Positions 6,776 to 13,104 of a stretch of DNA of 14,216 nucleotides are shown piece by piece. The DNA is taken from positions 1 to 14,216 of the forward strand of contig CAMZDE010000025.1 in the NCBI GenBank assembly GCA_947305255.1, given 5' to 3'. A program made the translations under genes and the position numbers. How positions within the stretch are numbered: position 1 is the stretch's first letter; every line of letters begins with the position of its first letter. The notes under the pieces are model-generated. The model made no database searches and had not been told where the DNA came from. It worked only from the letters and a program-made list of their open reading frames with translations. Origin of the DNA: an uncultured Alphaproteobacteria bacterium. Its GTDB lineage: Bacteria; Pseudomonadota; Alphaproteobacteria; Rs-D84.

Positions 6776-7417
6776 TTACCGTTTTGTTGTTATGATTTTA
6801 TAACCTATTCCGCGAACGGTTATAATATCTAGGTTTGATAATACACTATTTATTTTATTGCGCAAGCGTTTTGCAACCATAGGTGTTGCAGAAACGATAT
6901 TTCCCACCGGCGTCGTCAAATTTTGCAGTAATTTTTTTTCTTCGTTCGATAGCGACAGCAATTTATTGGGTTCCCCATCACCTGTTTTTACAAAAAATTC
7001 ATCATCTGCAAAAACAAGTCCATCCGGCATCTTAGATATTTCGTGTGTTGATGGGCTGGTTTTCAATACGTTTTTTAACCGTAATATCAATTCTTGTAAT
7101 TGAAACGGTTTAGACATGTAATCGTTCGCCCCGCCCGATAATCCGTCAATTGCATTTTGCGCCCCAGACAAAGCAGTCAACATAATCACAGGTGTTATTT
7201 TATTGTTTTTACGGAATTTTTGTAAAAAAGTCAACCCGTCCATACCTGTCATCATGCGGTCCAAAATAATTGCATCAACAGACACGCGCGCGATTATTTC
7301 TATGGCTGTTTCGGCAGATTCAGAGCATAAAACATCAAACCCCGCCCCGCGCAATCCATGCGCCAACGCATCACGCAATATTTTATCGTCATCGATAACT
7401 AATATAGTTTTATTCAT
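6776..7417 (-). CDS. OmpR-family response regulator with shortened effector domain
   Basis: This is a cytoplasmic transcriptional regulator paired with the downstream kinase. The receiver domain is complete: acidic pocket in VIDDDK (residues 9-11), phospho-acceptor D53 in IILDRMM, T81 in MLTAL and K103 in SKPF. The C-terminal domain ends with the winged-helix hallmark TVRGIGYKI, preceded by the recognition-helix-like MVAKRLRNKIN. The segment between the first helix (SNEEKKLLQNLTTPVGNIVS) and the recognition helix is much shorter than in OmpR or PhoB, so helix 2 and the transactivation loop appear reduced or missing. The start is uncertain. The ATG at 7417 gives the usual short MNKTILVIDDD start; a GTG at 7435 would add six residues. 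Neither has a strong Shine-Dalgarno. It lies 36 bp after the upstream stop with this start. Confidence 0.9.
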   Translation of the reverse strand: MNKTILVIDDDKILRDALAHGLRGAGFDVLCSESAETAIEIIARVSVDAIILDRMMTGMDGLTFLQKFRKNNKITPVIMLTALSGAQNAIDGLSGGANDYMSKPFQLQELILRLKNVLKTSPSTHEISKMPDGLVFADDEFFVKTGDGEPNKLLSLSNEEKKLLQNLTTPVGNIVSATPMVAKRLRNKINSVLSNLDIITVRGIGYKIITTKR

Positions 7418-7453
7418 ATGAGTTTCATTTTTCACTATAAACCCATCATAGCG

Positions 7454-8377
7454 CTATTTTTTCAACGCTTCAACAGAATATTCGCCAGGGCGCATTTTGT
7501 ATTCTTGGCTGTTTTGATCCGTGACATTATTATAAGTCGCAGCGCGGAATTTGTTTCCGTTCGTGGTAAATTCTGTTTTGAATACCAGATATCCCGAACC
7601 GCTGCCGGCGGTTGAACCTTGGACACCCAATGAATAATAACCACCGATTAAGCCATAATCTAAATCGATATAGTCAACATTGAATAACAAAGATATGTTC
7701 GCCATGCCGTCACTGGTCAAATTACATGAAAATTCGCGATTCGTTAATGTCGCTTGGGCATTATTGGGAACAGAAATATCCATAACAGTCGGTTCGCATA
7801 CGCGTTGGATACCATTTATAAATATTTCATAATTGATATCTGCACTGGCGCGCGACAGACCGGTTGATAAATTAACCTGAGAAATCGTGGCCTTTGGTAT
7901 CTTTACCATCGCATTTGCGATTCCAGAACGCACAGGGAACGAAATGCCGGATTGCAAACAACTGCGCGAGAAAGGGTCCGCTTCGCACATATAAAGGCGG
8001 GAATGTTGGTTCGTTTGCAACATATTCGCCAAACTATTGAACAAGAAAGTGCGTGTTATACGGTCATTCAATCGTGTGCAATTAAAATTACGGCAAACAA
8101 CCGTTGGGCGTTCAGTAAAACTGACCCCCGGATTTGCCACTGCGGTTTCATTGCGGACATTGTAAATCATTTCGTCATAATTGACATCGTCGTCCATATT
8201 CATAAATTCGGTTTCCGGAATAAAATTCGGATCGTCTGGATATGCATAATAAGATTGCACAGGGATTTCATTATAGACGGTTTGGACGTCTTCGTATGTG
8301 TATTCCATATAGTCATCGGCACGAACATTATTTGCCAAAAAAGCCAAAATTCCGACAAAAAAAGCGATTTTTTTCAT
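7454..8377 (-). CDS. Secreted six-cysteine protein of unknown function
   Basis: I do not recognise the family. The 307-residue product has a clear Sec signal peptide (MKKIAFFVGILAFLANNVRA, cleavage probably before DD at 21). A strongly acidic, tyrosine-rich segment follows (about 21-75). The rest looks beta-rich with many Asn, Ser, Thr and Gly. Six cysteines (95, 100, 131, 140, 194, 218) fall into two close pairs plus two singles, suggesting up to three disulfides in the periplasm or at the cell surface. There is no lipobox, transmembrane anchor or catalytic motif that I can identify. AAGGTG lies seven bases before the ATG and supports the start. It is the first gene of a tight operon with a response regulator, a sensor kinase and argS, so a role in signalling or as a regulated envelope protein is plausible but unproven. 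Confidence 0.85.
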   Translation of the reverse strand: MKKIAFFVGILAFLANNVRADDYMEYTYEDVQTVYNEIPVQSYYAYPDDPNFIPETEFMNMDDDVNYDEMIYNVRNETAVANPGVSFTERPTVVCRNFNCTRLNDRITRTFLFNSLANMLQTNQHSRLYMCEADPFSRSCLQSGISFPVRSGIANAMVKIPKATISQVNLSTGLSRASADINYEIFINGIQRVCEPTVMDISVPNNAQATLTNREFSCNLTSDGMANISLLFNVDYIDLDYGLIGGYYSLGVQGSTAGSGSGYLVFKTEFTTNGNKFRAATYNNVTDQNSQEYKMRPGEYSVEALKK

Positions 8378-8412
8378 ACTATTTCACCTTTCTCTCTTTC
8401 TTTATAAGCATA

Positions 8413-8442
8413 ATAATAGAATATTTTGTTGTCCTATGTCAA
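8413..8442 (-). promoter_or_regulatory. Promoter of secreted protein/two-component/argS operon
   Basis: On the minus strand, a perfect -35 TTGACA (8437-8442), an 18-bp spacer and -10 TATTAT (8413-8418) are visible. The start is expected near 8406, about 29 nt before the ATG. No other promoter is evident inside the operon, where gaps are 36 bp or less. Confidence 0.75.
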
Positions 8443-8459
8443 AACAAAAAATATTTTTA

Positions 8460-8489
8460 TTGAAAATAATAATCATTTTGTTCTATAAA
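8460..8489 (+). promoter_or_regulatory. Promoter of hydrolase-like/ruvB/ybgC/tolQRA operon
   Basis: -35 TTGAAA (8460-8465), an 18-bp spacer and -10 TATAAA (8484-8489) point right and imply a start near 8496. The two divergent promoters share a 143-bp AT-rich spacer, with their -35 boxes 17 bp apart, so a regulator bound between them could affect both. Confidence 0.6.
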
Positions 8490-8520
8490 TATATCAGAAA
8501 AAGAAAAACAAGGTGAAAAA

Positions 8521-9180
8521 ATGGTTGATGTTATTATAACTGGGGAATCTGGAAAATTACATGCTGTTTATCATAAATCAGAACAAGAAGCGGCCCCGCT
8601 GGCGGTGGTTTTGTCTGGAAATCCACGTCAAAAATGTCATATGAACGATCGTATTTCGTATGCGATGTTTCGTGCTTTTATGGATATTGGTTTTTCGGTT
8701 GTTCGGTTTAATTATCGTGGTGTAAATGATTCAGAAGGCGCAATCGGGACAACTGCGGATAATATGTTGGATATTGCAACTGTGATTGATTGGATTCAAA
8801 ATAAAAACGAAGATAGTGATAAAATATGGTTGGCGGGTCATCAATTGGGGGCGTGGTACGTTTTGCAGATGATGATGCGACGTCCTGAAATTTCTGGGTT
8901 CACGTTGGTGTCGCCGGATATAACAACGTCTGATTTTGGATTTTTATCACCACGTCCAAATCGCGGGTTGTTGTTACAGGGTGCAAACGAAGGTGATGAA
9001 GCAGCCGCGTTTGGTGCGCATTTAACCCAGATTTTGAAAAAACAGGCACAAATCGAATTGGAAACAATCAAAATCAAAAATGCAGATGCAAATTATTCTC
9101 AGCCTGCGGATTTGCGCCAAATGTATAATGATTTAAAGGCCTATGTTGGTCGTGAAAATGCCGAAGGAACATTGTTATAA
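8521..9180 (+). CDS. Alpha/beta-hydrolase-fold protein lacking catalytic residues
   Basis: This 219-residue cytoplasmic protein resembles the small alpha/beta hydrolases of the COG2945 type found in Alphaproteobacteria. Matching segments are VRFNYRGVNDSEG (61-73) after the second strand, LAGHQLGAWYVLQMMMRRPEI (104-124) at the elbow, and LVSPD with FGFLSPRP. In active relatives the elbow is GxSxG; here it is GHQLG with Gln108 in place of the nucleophile. The expected C-terminal histidine (usual pattern A-N/D-H-F-F) falls in NADANY, with no His. The HPHP/GG segment near the oxyanion hole reads SGNPRQKCHMND. It is therefore probably not a serine hydrolase and may be a binding or scaffold protein. 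AAGGTG lies five bases before the ATG. It is the first gene of the operon, four bases upstream of ruvB. Confidence 0.85.
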   Translation: MVDVIITGESGKLHAVYHKSEQEAAPLAVVLSGNPRQKCHMNDRISYAMFRAFMDIGFSVVRFNYRGVNDSEGAIGTTADNMLDIATVIDWIQNKNEDSDKIWLAGHQLGAWYVLQMMMRRPEISGFTLVSPDITTSDFGFLSPRPNRGLLLQGANEGDEAAAFGAHLTQILKKQAQIELETIKIKNADANYSQPADLRQMYNDLKAYVGRENAEGTLL

Positions 9181-9184
9181 TCTT

Positions 9185-10177
9185 ATGTCACCAGAAAATC
9201 AACGTTTTGTAGATCCAAATATTCCTGATGAAATGGCTGCGGGTATTCGTCCAAAAATGCTTTGTGATTTTATTGGACACGATGCGTTAAAGCAGAATTT
9301 GTCGGTGTTTATATCTGGGGCGCGTTCGCGATCGGAAGCGATGGACCATGTTTTGTTATATGGCCCCCCGGGGTTAGGTAAAACGACGTTGGCACATATT
9401 GTTGCGAACGAATTAAAAACTAATTTCAGGGCGACGTCTGCGCCGATGTTGACCAAGCAAGGCGATTTGGCGGCTATTTTGACCGCTTTGGAACCAATGG
9501 ATGTTTTGTTTATTGATGAAATACACCGGCTACCCACTGCGATAGAAGAAGTTTTATATTCTGCAATGGAAGATTTTAAGTTGGATATCATGCTGGGCGA
9601 AGGTCCAACCGCGAAATCTGTACGTATAGATTTACCCCCGTTCACTTTGGTTGGTGCGACAACCCGTACCGGTTTATTGTCAAATCCATTGCGCGACAGA
9701 TTTGGAATTGATTTGCGGTTGTCTTTTTATCCTGTGGATGATTTGGCAAAAATTATAATGCGCAGTGCGAATATAATTGGTACACGCATAGACGAAACTG
9801 GTGCGAAAATTTTAGCGCAATCATCGCGCGGAACACCGCGTATTGCAAATCGTCTTTTGAAACGTGCGCGCGATTTTGCAGCGGCCAAGGGTAAAAATGA
9901 AATTGATGCTGATACAATAAAAACGACCCTGTTCCAATTGCATATTGATGACAAGGGGCTTGATGAAATTGATAGGGAATATATTAATACGATTATAAAA
10001 CATTATGCCGGTGGGCCGGTTGGAATCGACAATTTGGCGGCGGCTTTGTCGGAACCAGCAGACACCATAGAAGATGTTATTGAACCTTATTTAATGCAGT
10101 TGGGATTGATTCAGCGCACCCCGCGCGGCCGTGTTGTGACCGAAAGTGGTTATAGACATGTCGGACTTGAAAAATAA
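9185..10177 (+). CDS. ruvB: Holliday junction branch-migration helicase RuvB
   Basis: RuvB is the AAA+ motor that, with RuvA, drives branch migration of Holliday junctions during recombinational repair. The 330-residue product has IRPKMLCDFIG near residue 21, Walker A GPPGLGKTT (60-68), Walker B DEIH (111-114), sensor 1 GATTR (157-161), an arginine finger in LRDRFG (about R170) and sensor 2 in RGTPRIANRLL (about 215-225). A C-terminal winged helix ends with QRTPRGRVVTESGYRH. I chose ATG 9185, which gives MSPENQRFVD and matches family N termini; in-frame ATGs at 9143 and 9158 lie inside the preceding gene. ruvA and ruvC are not in the window, unlike the common ruvCAB arrangement. The ruvB-ybgC-tol order is frequent in Alphaproteobacteria. 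Confidence 0.97.
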   Translation: MSPENQRFVDPNIPDEMAAGIRPKMLCDFIGHDALKQNLSVFISGARSRSEAMDHVLLYGPPGLGKTTLAHIVANELKTNFRATSAPMLTKQGDLAAILTALEPMDVLFIDEIHRLPTAIEEVLYSAMEDFKLDIMLGEGPTAKSVRIDLPPFTLVGATTRTGLLSNPLRDRFGIDLRLSFYPVDDLAKIIMRSANIIGTRIDETGAKILAQSSRGTPRIANRLLKRARDFAAAKGKNEIDADTIKTTLFQLHIDDKGLDEIDREYINTIIKHYAGGPVGIDNLAAALSEPADTIEDVIEPYLMQLGLIQRTPRGRVVTESGYRHVGLEK

Positions 10178-10200
10178 CTTTAATTTATCGGAATAACATT

Positions 10201-10578
10201 ATGGAAAAAGTTCATTATTTCAAATTTGCTGTTGCGTATGCTGATACGGATATAGAGGGTGTTATGTATCATGCACGCTATATAGAAGTGGCCGAACGGG
10301 CGCGGTCTGATTTGTCACGTCATATTGCAATCCCAGATGGTGATATTGGTTTTGTTGCGCGCGAAGTGAATATTAAATATATGTACCCGCTTCGGTTGAA
10401 TGATGAATTTGTTGTTGAATCGCGCGCTGTTAAAATTGGTGGCGCGTCGATGGCCATAGAACAAAAGTTCGTGAAAGATGACAAAGTTTGTGCTATAATG
10501 AATATAACAATCGCCTATTTGGGTGGTGATATGCGACCAAAGGCGATACCGGATAGCATAATAAGTTTAATGGCTTAA
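10201..10578 (+). CDS. ybgC: YbgC-type acyl-CoA thioesterase
   Basis: This hot-dog-fold thioesterase has 125 residues, close to the usual 130-135. The family motif YADTDIEGVMYHARY (13-27) contains the catalytic aspartate D17 and the conserved YH. EVAERARSDLSR (29-40) matches the helix that follows in E. coli YbgC. YbgC proteins hydrolyse short or acyl-ACP-linked acyl-CoA thioesters and associate with phospholipid metabolism near the inner membrane. The gene classically precedes tolQ, as it does here. It starts 23 bp after ruvB with only a weak GGA as ribosome-binding site, suggesting translation helped by read-through coupling. Confidence 0.92.
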   Translation: MEKVHYFKFAVAYADTDIEGVMYHARYIEVAERARSDLSRHIAIPDGDIGFVAREVNIKYMYPLRLNDEFVVESRAVKIGGASMAIEQKFVKDDKVCAIMNITIAYLGGDMRPKAIPDSIISLMA

Positions 10579-10597
10579 AAAGAAAAAAGGAAAGGAA

Positions 10598-11089
10598 ATG
10601 GAAAATAATTTTTCGTTATTGTCTTTGTTTAGCGGGCGCGACATGATGACGCTTTTTGTGTCGATTGTTTTGGTTGTGGCCAGTGTTTTATCTTGGGCGG
10701 TCATAATTGAAAAAATCAGATTGTGGCATTATGCAAAACGGCATCCTGTGACGGTAAAAAAAGACGACAATCCTGAAACGATAGTTGATAAATTGATTCG
10801 TCCGTTTGATAAAAATTTGTGGTTTTTATCTATGGTTTCTTATGTGGCGCCGTTCGTGGGGCTGTTTGGGACCGTTTGGGGGGTTATGGATTCTTTTGCA
10901 GCAATTGGTGTAAATCAATCAGTCAGCATTGGTGTTATTGCGCCGGGGTTGGCGGTTGCGTTGGGAACAACAGCGTTGGGGTTGATTGCGGCGGTTCCTG
11001 CGGCAATTGCGTATAGTGTATTTTCTAAGAAGGCTGATGATTTATATGACAGATTGGAAGAATCAGTCAAAGAATCAAAACATAAATAG
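10598..11089 (+). CDS. tolQ: TolQ proton-channel subunit, unusually short
   Basis: TolQ with TolR forms the proton-driven inner-membrane motor of the Tol-Pal system, which constricts the outer membrane at division. Three membrane segments are visible: about 17-39, 76-100 (VAPFVGLFGTVWGVMDSF) and 112-142 (APGLAVALGTTALGLIAAVPA). Threonines T92 and T125 match the channel threonines of E. coli TolQ. The product is only 163 residues against about 230. The cytoplasmic loop between segments one and two is about 35 residues instead of about 100, and the C-terminal tail is also short. The reading frame is open throughout, so this looks like a genuine compact form rather than a frameshift. A strong Shine-Dalgarno (AGGAAAGGA) precedes the ATG. 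tolR follows after 16 bp. Confidence 0.9.
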   Translation: MENNFSLLSLFSGRDMMTLFVSIVLVVASVLSWAVIIEKIRLWHYAKRHPVTVKKDDNPETIVDKLIRPFDKNLWFLSMVSYVAPFVGLFGTVWGVMDSFAAIGVNQSVSIGVIAPGLAVALGTTALGLIAAVPAAIAYSVFSKKADDLYDRLEESVKESKHK

Positions 11090-11105
11090 AAACGGACGGT
11101 GAGAT

Positions 11106-11513
11106 ATGACACGCAGACGCTTTCGGGCTTCGGATGTAAATATGTCTTTGACGCCAATGATTGATGTTATGACAACGTTGCTGGCGGTTTTTATGGTGAC
11201 AACTCCGATGTTGATGACAGGTATAGATATTGATTTGCCGCGTGCCGGCACGTCCAGCCTTAGTGGGAATGACCATGCAATACAAATCAGTATTGATGCC
11301 CAAGGAAACTATTATTTATCCGACCAAAGATTACCAAGTGATGAAATTGTAAAACGCGCAATCGCGATGCGTGGCGAAAATCCTAATTTGGCGATAACTC
11401 TTAGTGGTGATACGCATGCTGATTATGGTGCAGTTATGATGATGATGGGCAAATTAAAAGATGTTGGTTTTCAACGTGTTGGATTGCGAACCCAGATTTA
11501 CGATAAAAAATGA
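11106..11513 (+). CDS. tolR: TolR, proton-motor subunit of Tol-Pal
   Basis: TolR is an ExbD-like protein with one N-terminal membrane helix and a periplasmic domain. The 135-residue length is normal. The conserved SLTPMIDVMTTLLAVFMVTTPML (14-36) contains D20, equivalent to the proton-carrying D23 of E. coli TolR, followed by GIDIDLP. The periplasmic domain contains ISIDAQGNYYL and a C-terminal GFQRVGLRTQ as in the family. GGTGAG lies just before the ATG. The stop codon overlaps the tolA start in ATGA, so translation of the two is probably coupled. Confidence 0.95.
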   Translation: MTRRRFRASDVNMSLTPMIDVMTTLLAVFMVTTPMLMTGIDIDLPRAGTSSLSGNDHAIQISIDAQGNYYLSDQRLPSDEIVKRAIAMRGENPNLAITLSGDTHADYGAVMMMMGKLKDVGFQRVGLRTQIYDKK

Positions 11514-12256
11514 CAAAGCAAACGCAATTTCAAAGTGAAAATTTTTTGATGTCTGTTTTTGGGCATCTGGTTTTGATTGCGATAATGGCGTTTTCTTTTT
11601 CTGTGGTCATTGAACGCGCAAAATTAGTGACACCAAATCGTGTCCAAATTGTAGAAATTGATTTAAGGGCAGTAAAAATATCTGGGGACGAAACTAAACT
11701 GCAAAATACATCTGTTCCGACGCCTGAAAAGGATGCAAAACTGTCCAACAACGATAAAGTTAAGCCGGTTGTTGAATCTGAAAAAATCGAATTAAAACAA
11801 CCAACTATGATTGAAAGCGAAGAAAAAAGTTCAACAAAAGAAAATACGAAAAAATCAGAGCAGAAAAAAGAGGCACAAAAGCCGGCGCCAAAGAAAAAAA
11901 CATTGGTCAAAGTGAACCGTGAAGTGTTGTCATTGGATAGAACGATGACGGTTTCGGTTGTTGATGCGTTACGTGTGGCGTTAACACGTTGTTGGAATAT
12001 TGATACAACTCGCGATGATTTGGGTTCCATTCGTTTGACAGCACATTTGAAGATGTTGCCGACCGGTGTTGTGGACAGAATATGGTTTGAATCTGAATCG
12101 CGCGCGGAAACAGATCCTGTTTTTGCCTATGTCTTAGATACGGTTAAATCGGCAATCCGTACTTGTTCGCCATTTTCTATGTTGCCGCGCGGCGAATTTG
12201 ATAAATGGAAAGATATGACGTTAACATTTTACCCCAGTCAGGGAAAAATCTTATAA
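11510..12256 (+). CDS. tolA: TolA, periplasm-spanning Tol-Pal protein
   Basis: TolA links the TolQR motor to the outer membrane. The 248-residue product has one N-terminal helix (about 13-35) containing S15 and H19, spaced like the S-x-x-x-H motif E. coli TolA uses to engage TolQR. A low-complexity Lys/Glu/Pro stalk follows (about 60-130). The C-terminal globular domain (about 140-248) matches alphaproteobacterial TolA: LRVALTRCWNI, then a beta strand with GVVDRIWF, DPVFAYVLDTVKSAIRTCSP and FDKWKDMTLTFYPS. C161 and C219 are probably disulfide-bonded. The stalk is short compared with the long alpha-helical stalk of E. coli TolA (421 residues). It is the last gene of the operon; tolB and pal do not follow. 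Confidence 0.93.
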   Translation: MTKQTQFQSENFLMSVFGHLVLIAIMAFSFSVVIERAKLVTPNRVQIVEIDLRAVKISGDETKLQNTSVPTPEKDAKLSNNDKVKPVVESEKIELKQPTMIESEEKSSTKENTKKSEQKKEAQKPAPKKKTLVKVNREVLSLDRTMTVSVVDALRVALTRCWNIDTTRDDLGSIRLTAHLKMLPTGVVDRIWFESESRAETDPVFAYVLDTVKSAIRTCSPFSMLPRGEFDKWKDMTLTFYPSQGKIL

Positions 12257-12284
12257 AAAAACGCCCCGTGGGGCGATTTTTTAT
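12255..12284. terminator. Bidirectional terminator shared by tolA and rnpB
   Basis: A GC-rich stem CGCCC/GGGCG (12262-12266 with 12271-12275) is flanked by A-runs on the left and T-runs on the right. It can therefore terminate tolA transcripts to the right and rnpB transcripts to the left. It begins at the tolA stop codon. Confidence 0.85.
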
Positions 12285-12286
12285 AT

Positions 12287-12635
12287 GTCAAAGGTGTTCA
12301 ATAAGCCGGATTCTGTCAACCATGAAACAAAGTCGTAAGACTTTTTTAGCGTTTCAGGTCGTAGGCATAATTAGTCTGCAAATTATGTTGCCATAACTTG
12401 TCAAGCCCCCTACCCGATTCCATATATGATTGGGACCTATCACGGAATCCTTTTTGGGGTTGCTGCGCATAGAGATTGCCCGTTTCACCGTGAATTTAAT
12501 CACGCTCGTCTCTGTTGCTCTAATCGTCGGGTTACCCCGCGTGGCCGTTAGCCACTATGCTGTCCCTTGCAGTCCGGACTTTCCTCCAAATCCATAATAA
12601 AATGGATTCAGCTATGCCCTTTCGCACCTCTTCTC
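12287..12635 (-). ncRNA. rnpB: RNase P RNA, bacterial class A
   Basis: This is the catalytic RNA that trims the 5' leader of precursor tRNAs. On the minus strand it shows the conserved 5' segment GGAGGAAAGTCCGGACT and later ACAGAGA. The L15 substrate-binding region GGTGAAACGG, the segment GGGTAGGGGGCTTGA and the 3' segment ACAGAATCCGGCTTAT follow. The two conserved P4 strands are both present in the right order. The ends can close as P1: AGAGGTG (12625-12631) pairs with CACCTTT (12290-12296). The length of about 349 nt is normal. The 5' end is placed at 12635 from the promoter and the 3' end just beyond P1; both are accurate only to a few bases. Confidence 0.95.
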
Positions 12636-12641
12636 AATTAA

Positions 12642-12669
12642 ATTGTAGTATAAAAATAAAAATTTTCAA
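12642..12669 (-). promoter_or_regulatory. rnpB promoter
   Basis: On the minus strand, -35 TTGAAA (12664-12669), a 16-bp spacer and -10 TACAAT (12642-12647) place the start at G12635. That position begins the sequence leading directly into the P1 helix of RNase P RNA. Confidence 0.65.
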
Positions 12670-12684
12670 GGTTTTTTGTGTTTT

Positions 12685-12894
12685 TTATTCGCCCATCTTT
12701 TTTGCGCTATGCAAAACCCGAACCAATGTTTCGGCGGCAATTTGGCGTATTTTTTGTGATAGTGGTCGAACGTTCATTTCTTCGGCCACAGCGTCGCCAA
12801 ATGTTTTAGAAATCCATTCAATCTGACTGGGGGCGATAACGAATACTTCGCTGGTTATCTCTGATGCTTTTAATTGTTGAATGTCGTTTTTCAT
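12685..12894 (-). CDS. Small 69-residue protein of unknown function
   Basis: I do not recognise this protein. It has a strong Shine-Dalgarno (AGGGGG, six bases before the ATG at 12894), which is the main reason to accept it. The sequence is soluble and mostly helical: a polar N-terminal segment (MKNDIQQLKASEIT), then VIAPSQIEWISKTFGDAVAEEM, then a long amphipathic helix (about 43-66, PLSQKIRQIAAETLVRVLHS) ending KKMGE. It has no signal peptide or cysteines. The long basic/hydrophobic helix hints at a dimerising or nucleic-acid-binding protein, loosely like half of a histone fold, but that is only a resemblance. It lies 50 bp upstream of rnpB on the same strand and diverges from secA. Confidence 0.7.
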   Translation of the reverse strand: MKNDIQQLKASEITSEVFVIAPSQIEWISKTFGDAVAEEMNVRPLSQKIRQIAAETLVRVLHSAKKMGE

Positions 12895-13104
12895 ATATTG
12901 TTCCCCCTATAACTTTCGATTTCTTTGTTTTACACCGACATAATATCATAAAGCAGGCTTAAATAAAAACGTTTTTTTATAATTTTTTGTGTTTCAAAAC
13001 TTGTTTTGCAAAAAAAGCATATTATATAGATAAAGTATCTTGACCGGCGTATTCAAAATTGCTATAAATCTAGAAAATATTTATAAATATGATAAGGAAA
13101 AGAA
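12895..13104. other. AT-rich divergent spacer between small gene and secA
   Basis: This 210-bp spacer holds the secA promoter to the right. For the small gene it holds possible minus-strand -10 elements (TATTAT at 12940-12945; TATAAT at 13021-13026), both with poor -35 boxes. It also contains two symmetrical sequences: AAAAACGTTTTT (12965-12976) and CAAAAC-TT-GTTTTG (12995-13008). The 16-mer at 13016-13031 is identical to one at 1096-1111. I see no gene in it. Confidence 0.5.
13040..13068 (+). promoter_or_regulatory. secA promoter
   Basis: -35 TTGACC (13040-13045), a 17-bp spacer and -10 TATAAA (13063-13068) are visible. The expected start is near 13075, about 30 nt upstream of the secA ATG. 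Confidence 0.75.

Noticed and set aside
10598..11089. Frameshift or truncation as the explanation for short TolQ
   Set aside because: The frame is open from a strong ribosome-binding site through all three membrane helices to a stop 16 bp before tolR, so nothing suggests a broken gene.
12205..12396. 63-codon plus-strand reading frame over the tolA end and rnpB
   Set aside because: It crosses tolA, the shared terminator and the 3' part of RNase P RNA, and has no ribosome-binding site.
12557..12826. 89-codon plus-strand reading frame over rnpB and the small gene
   Set aside because: It is antisense to a confident structural RNA and to the small gene that has a strong Shine-Dalgarno.
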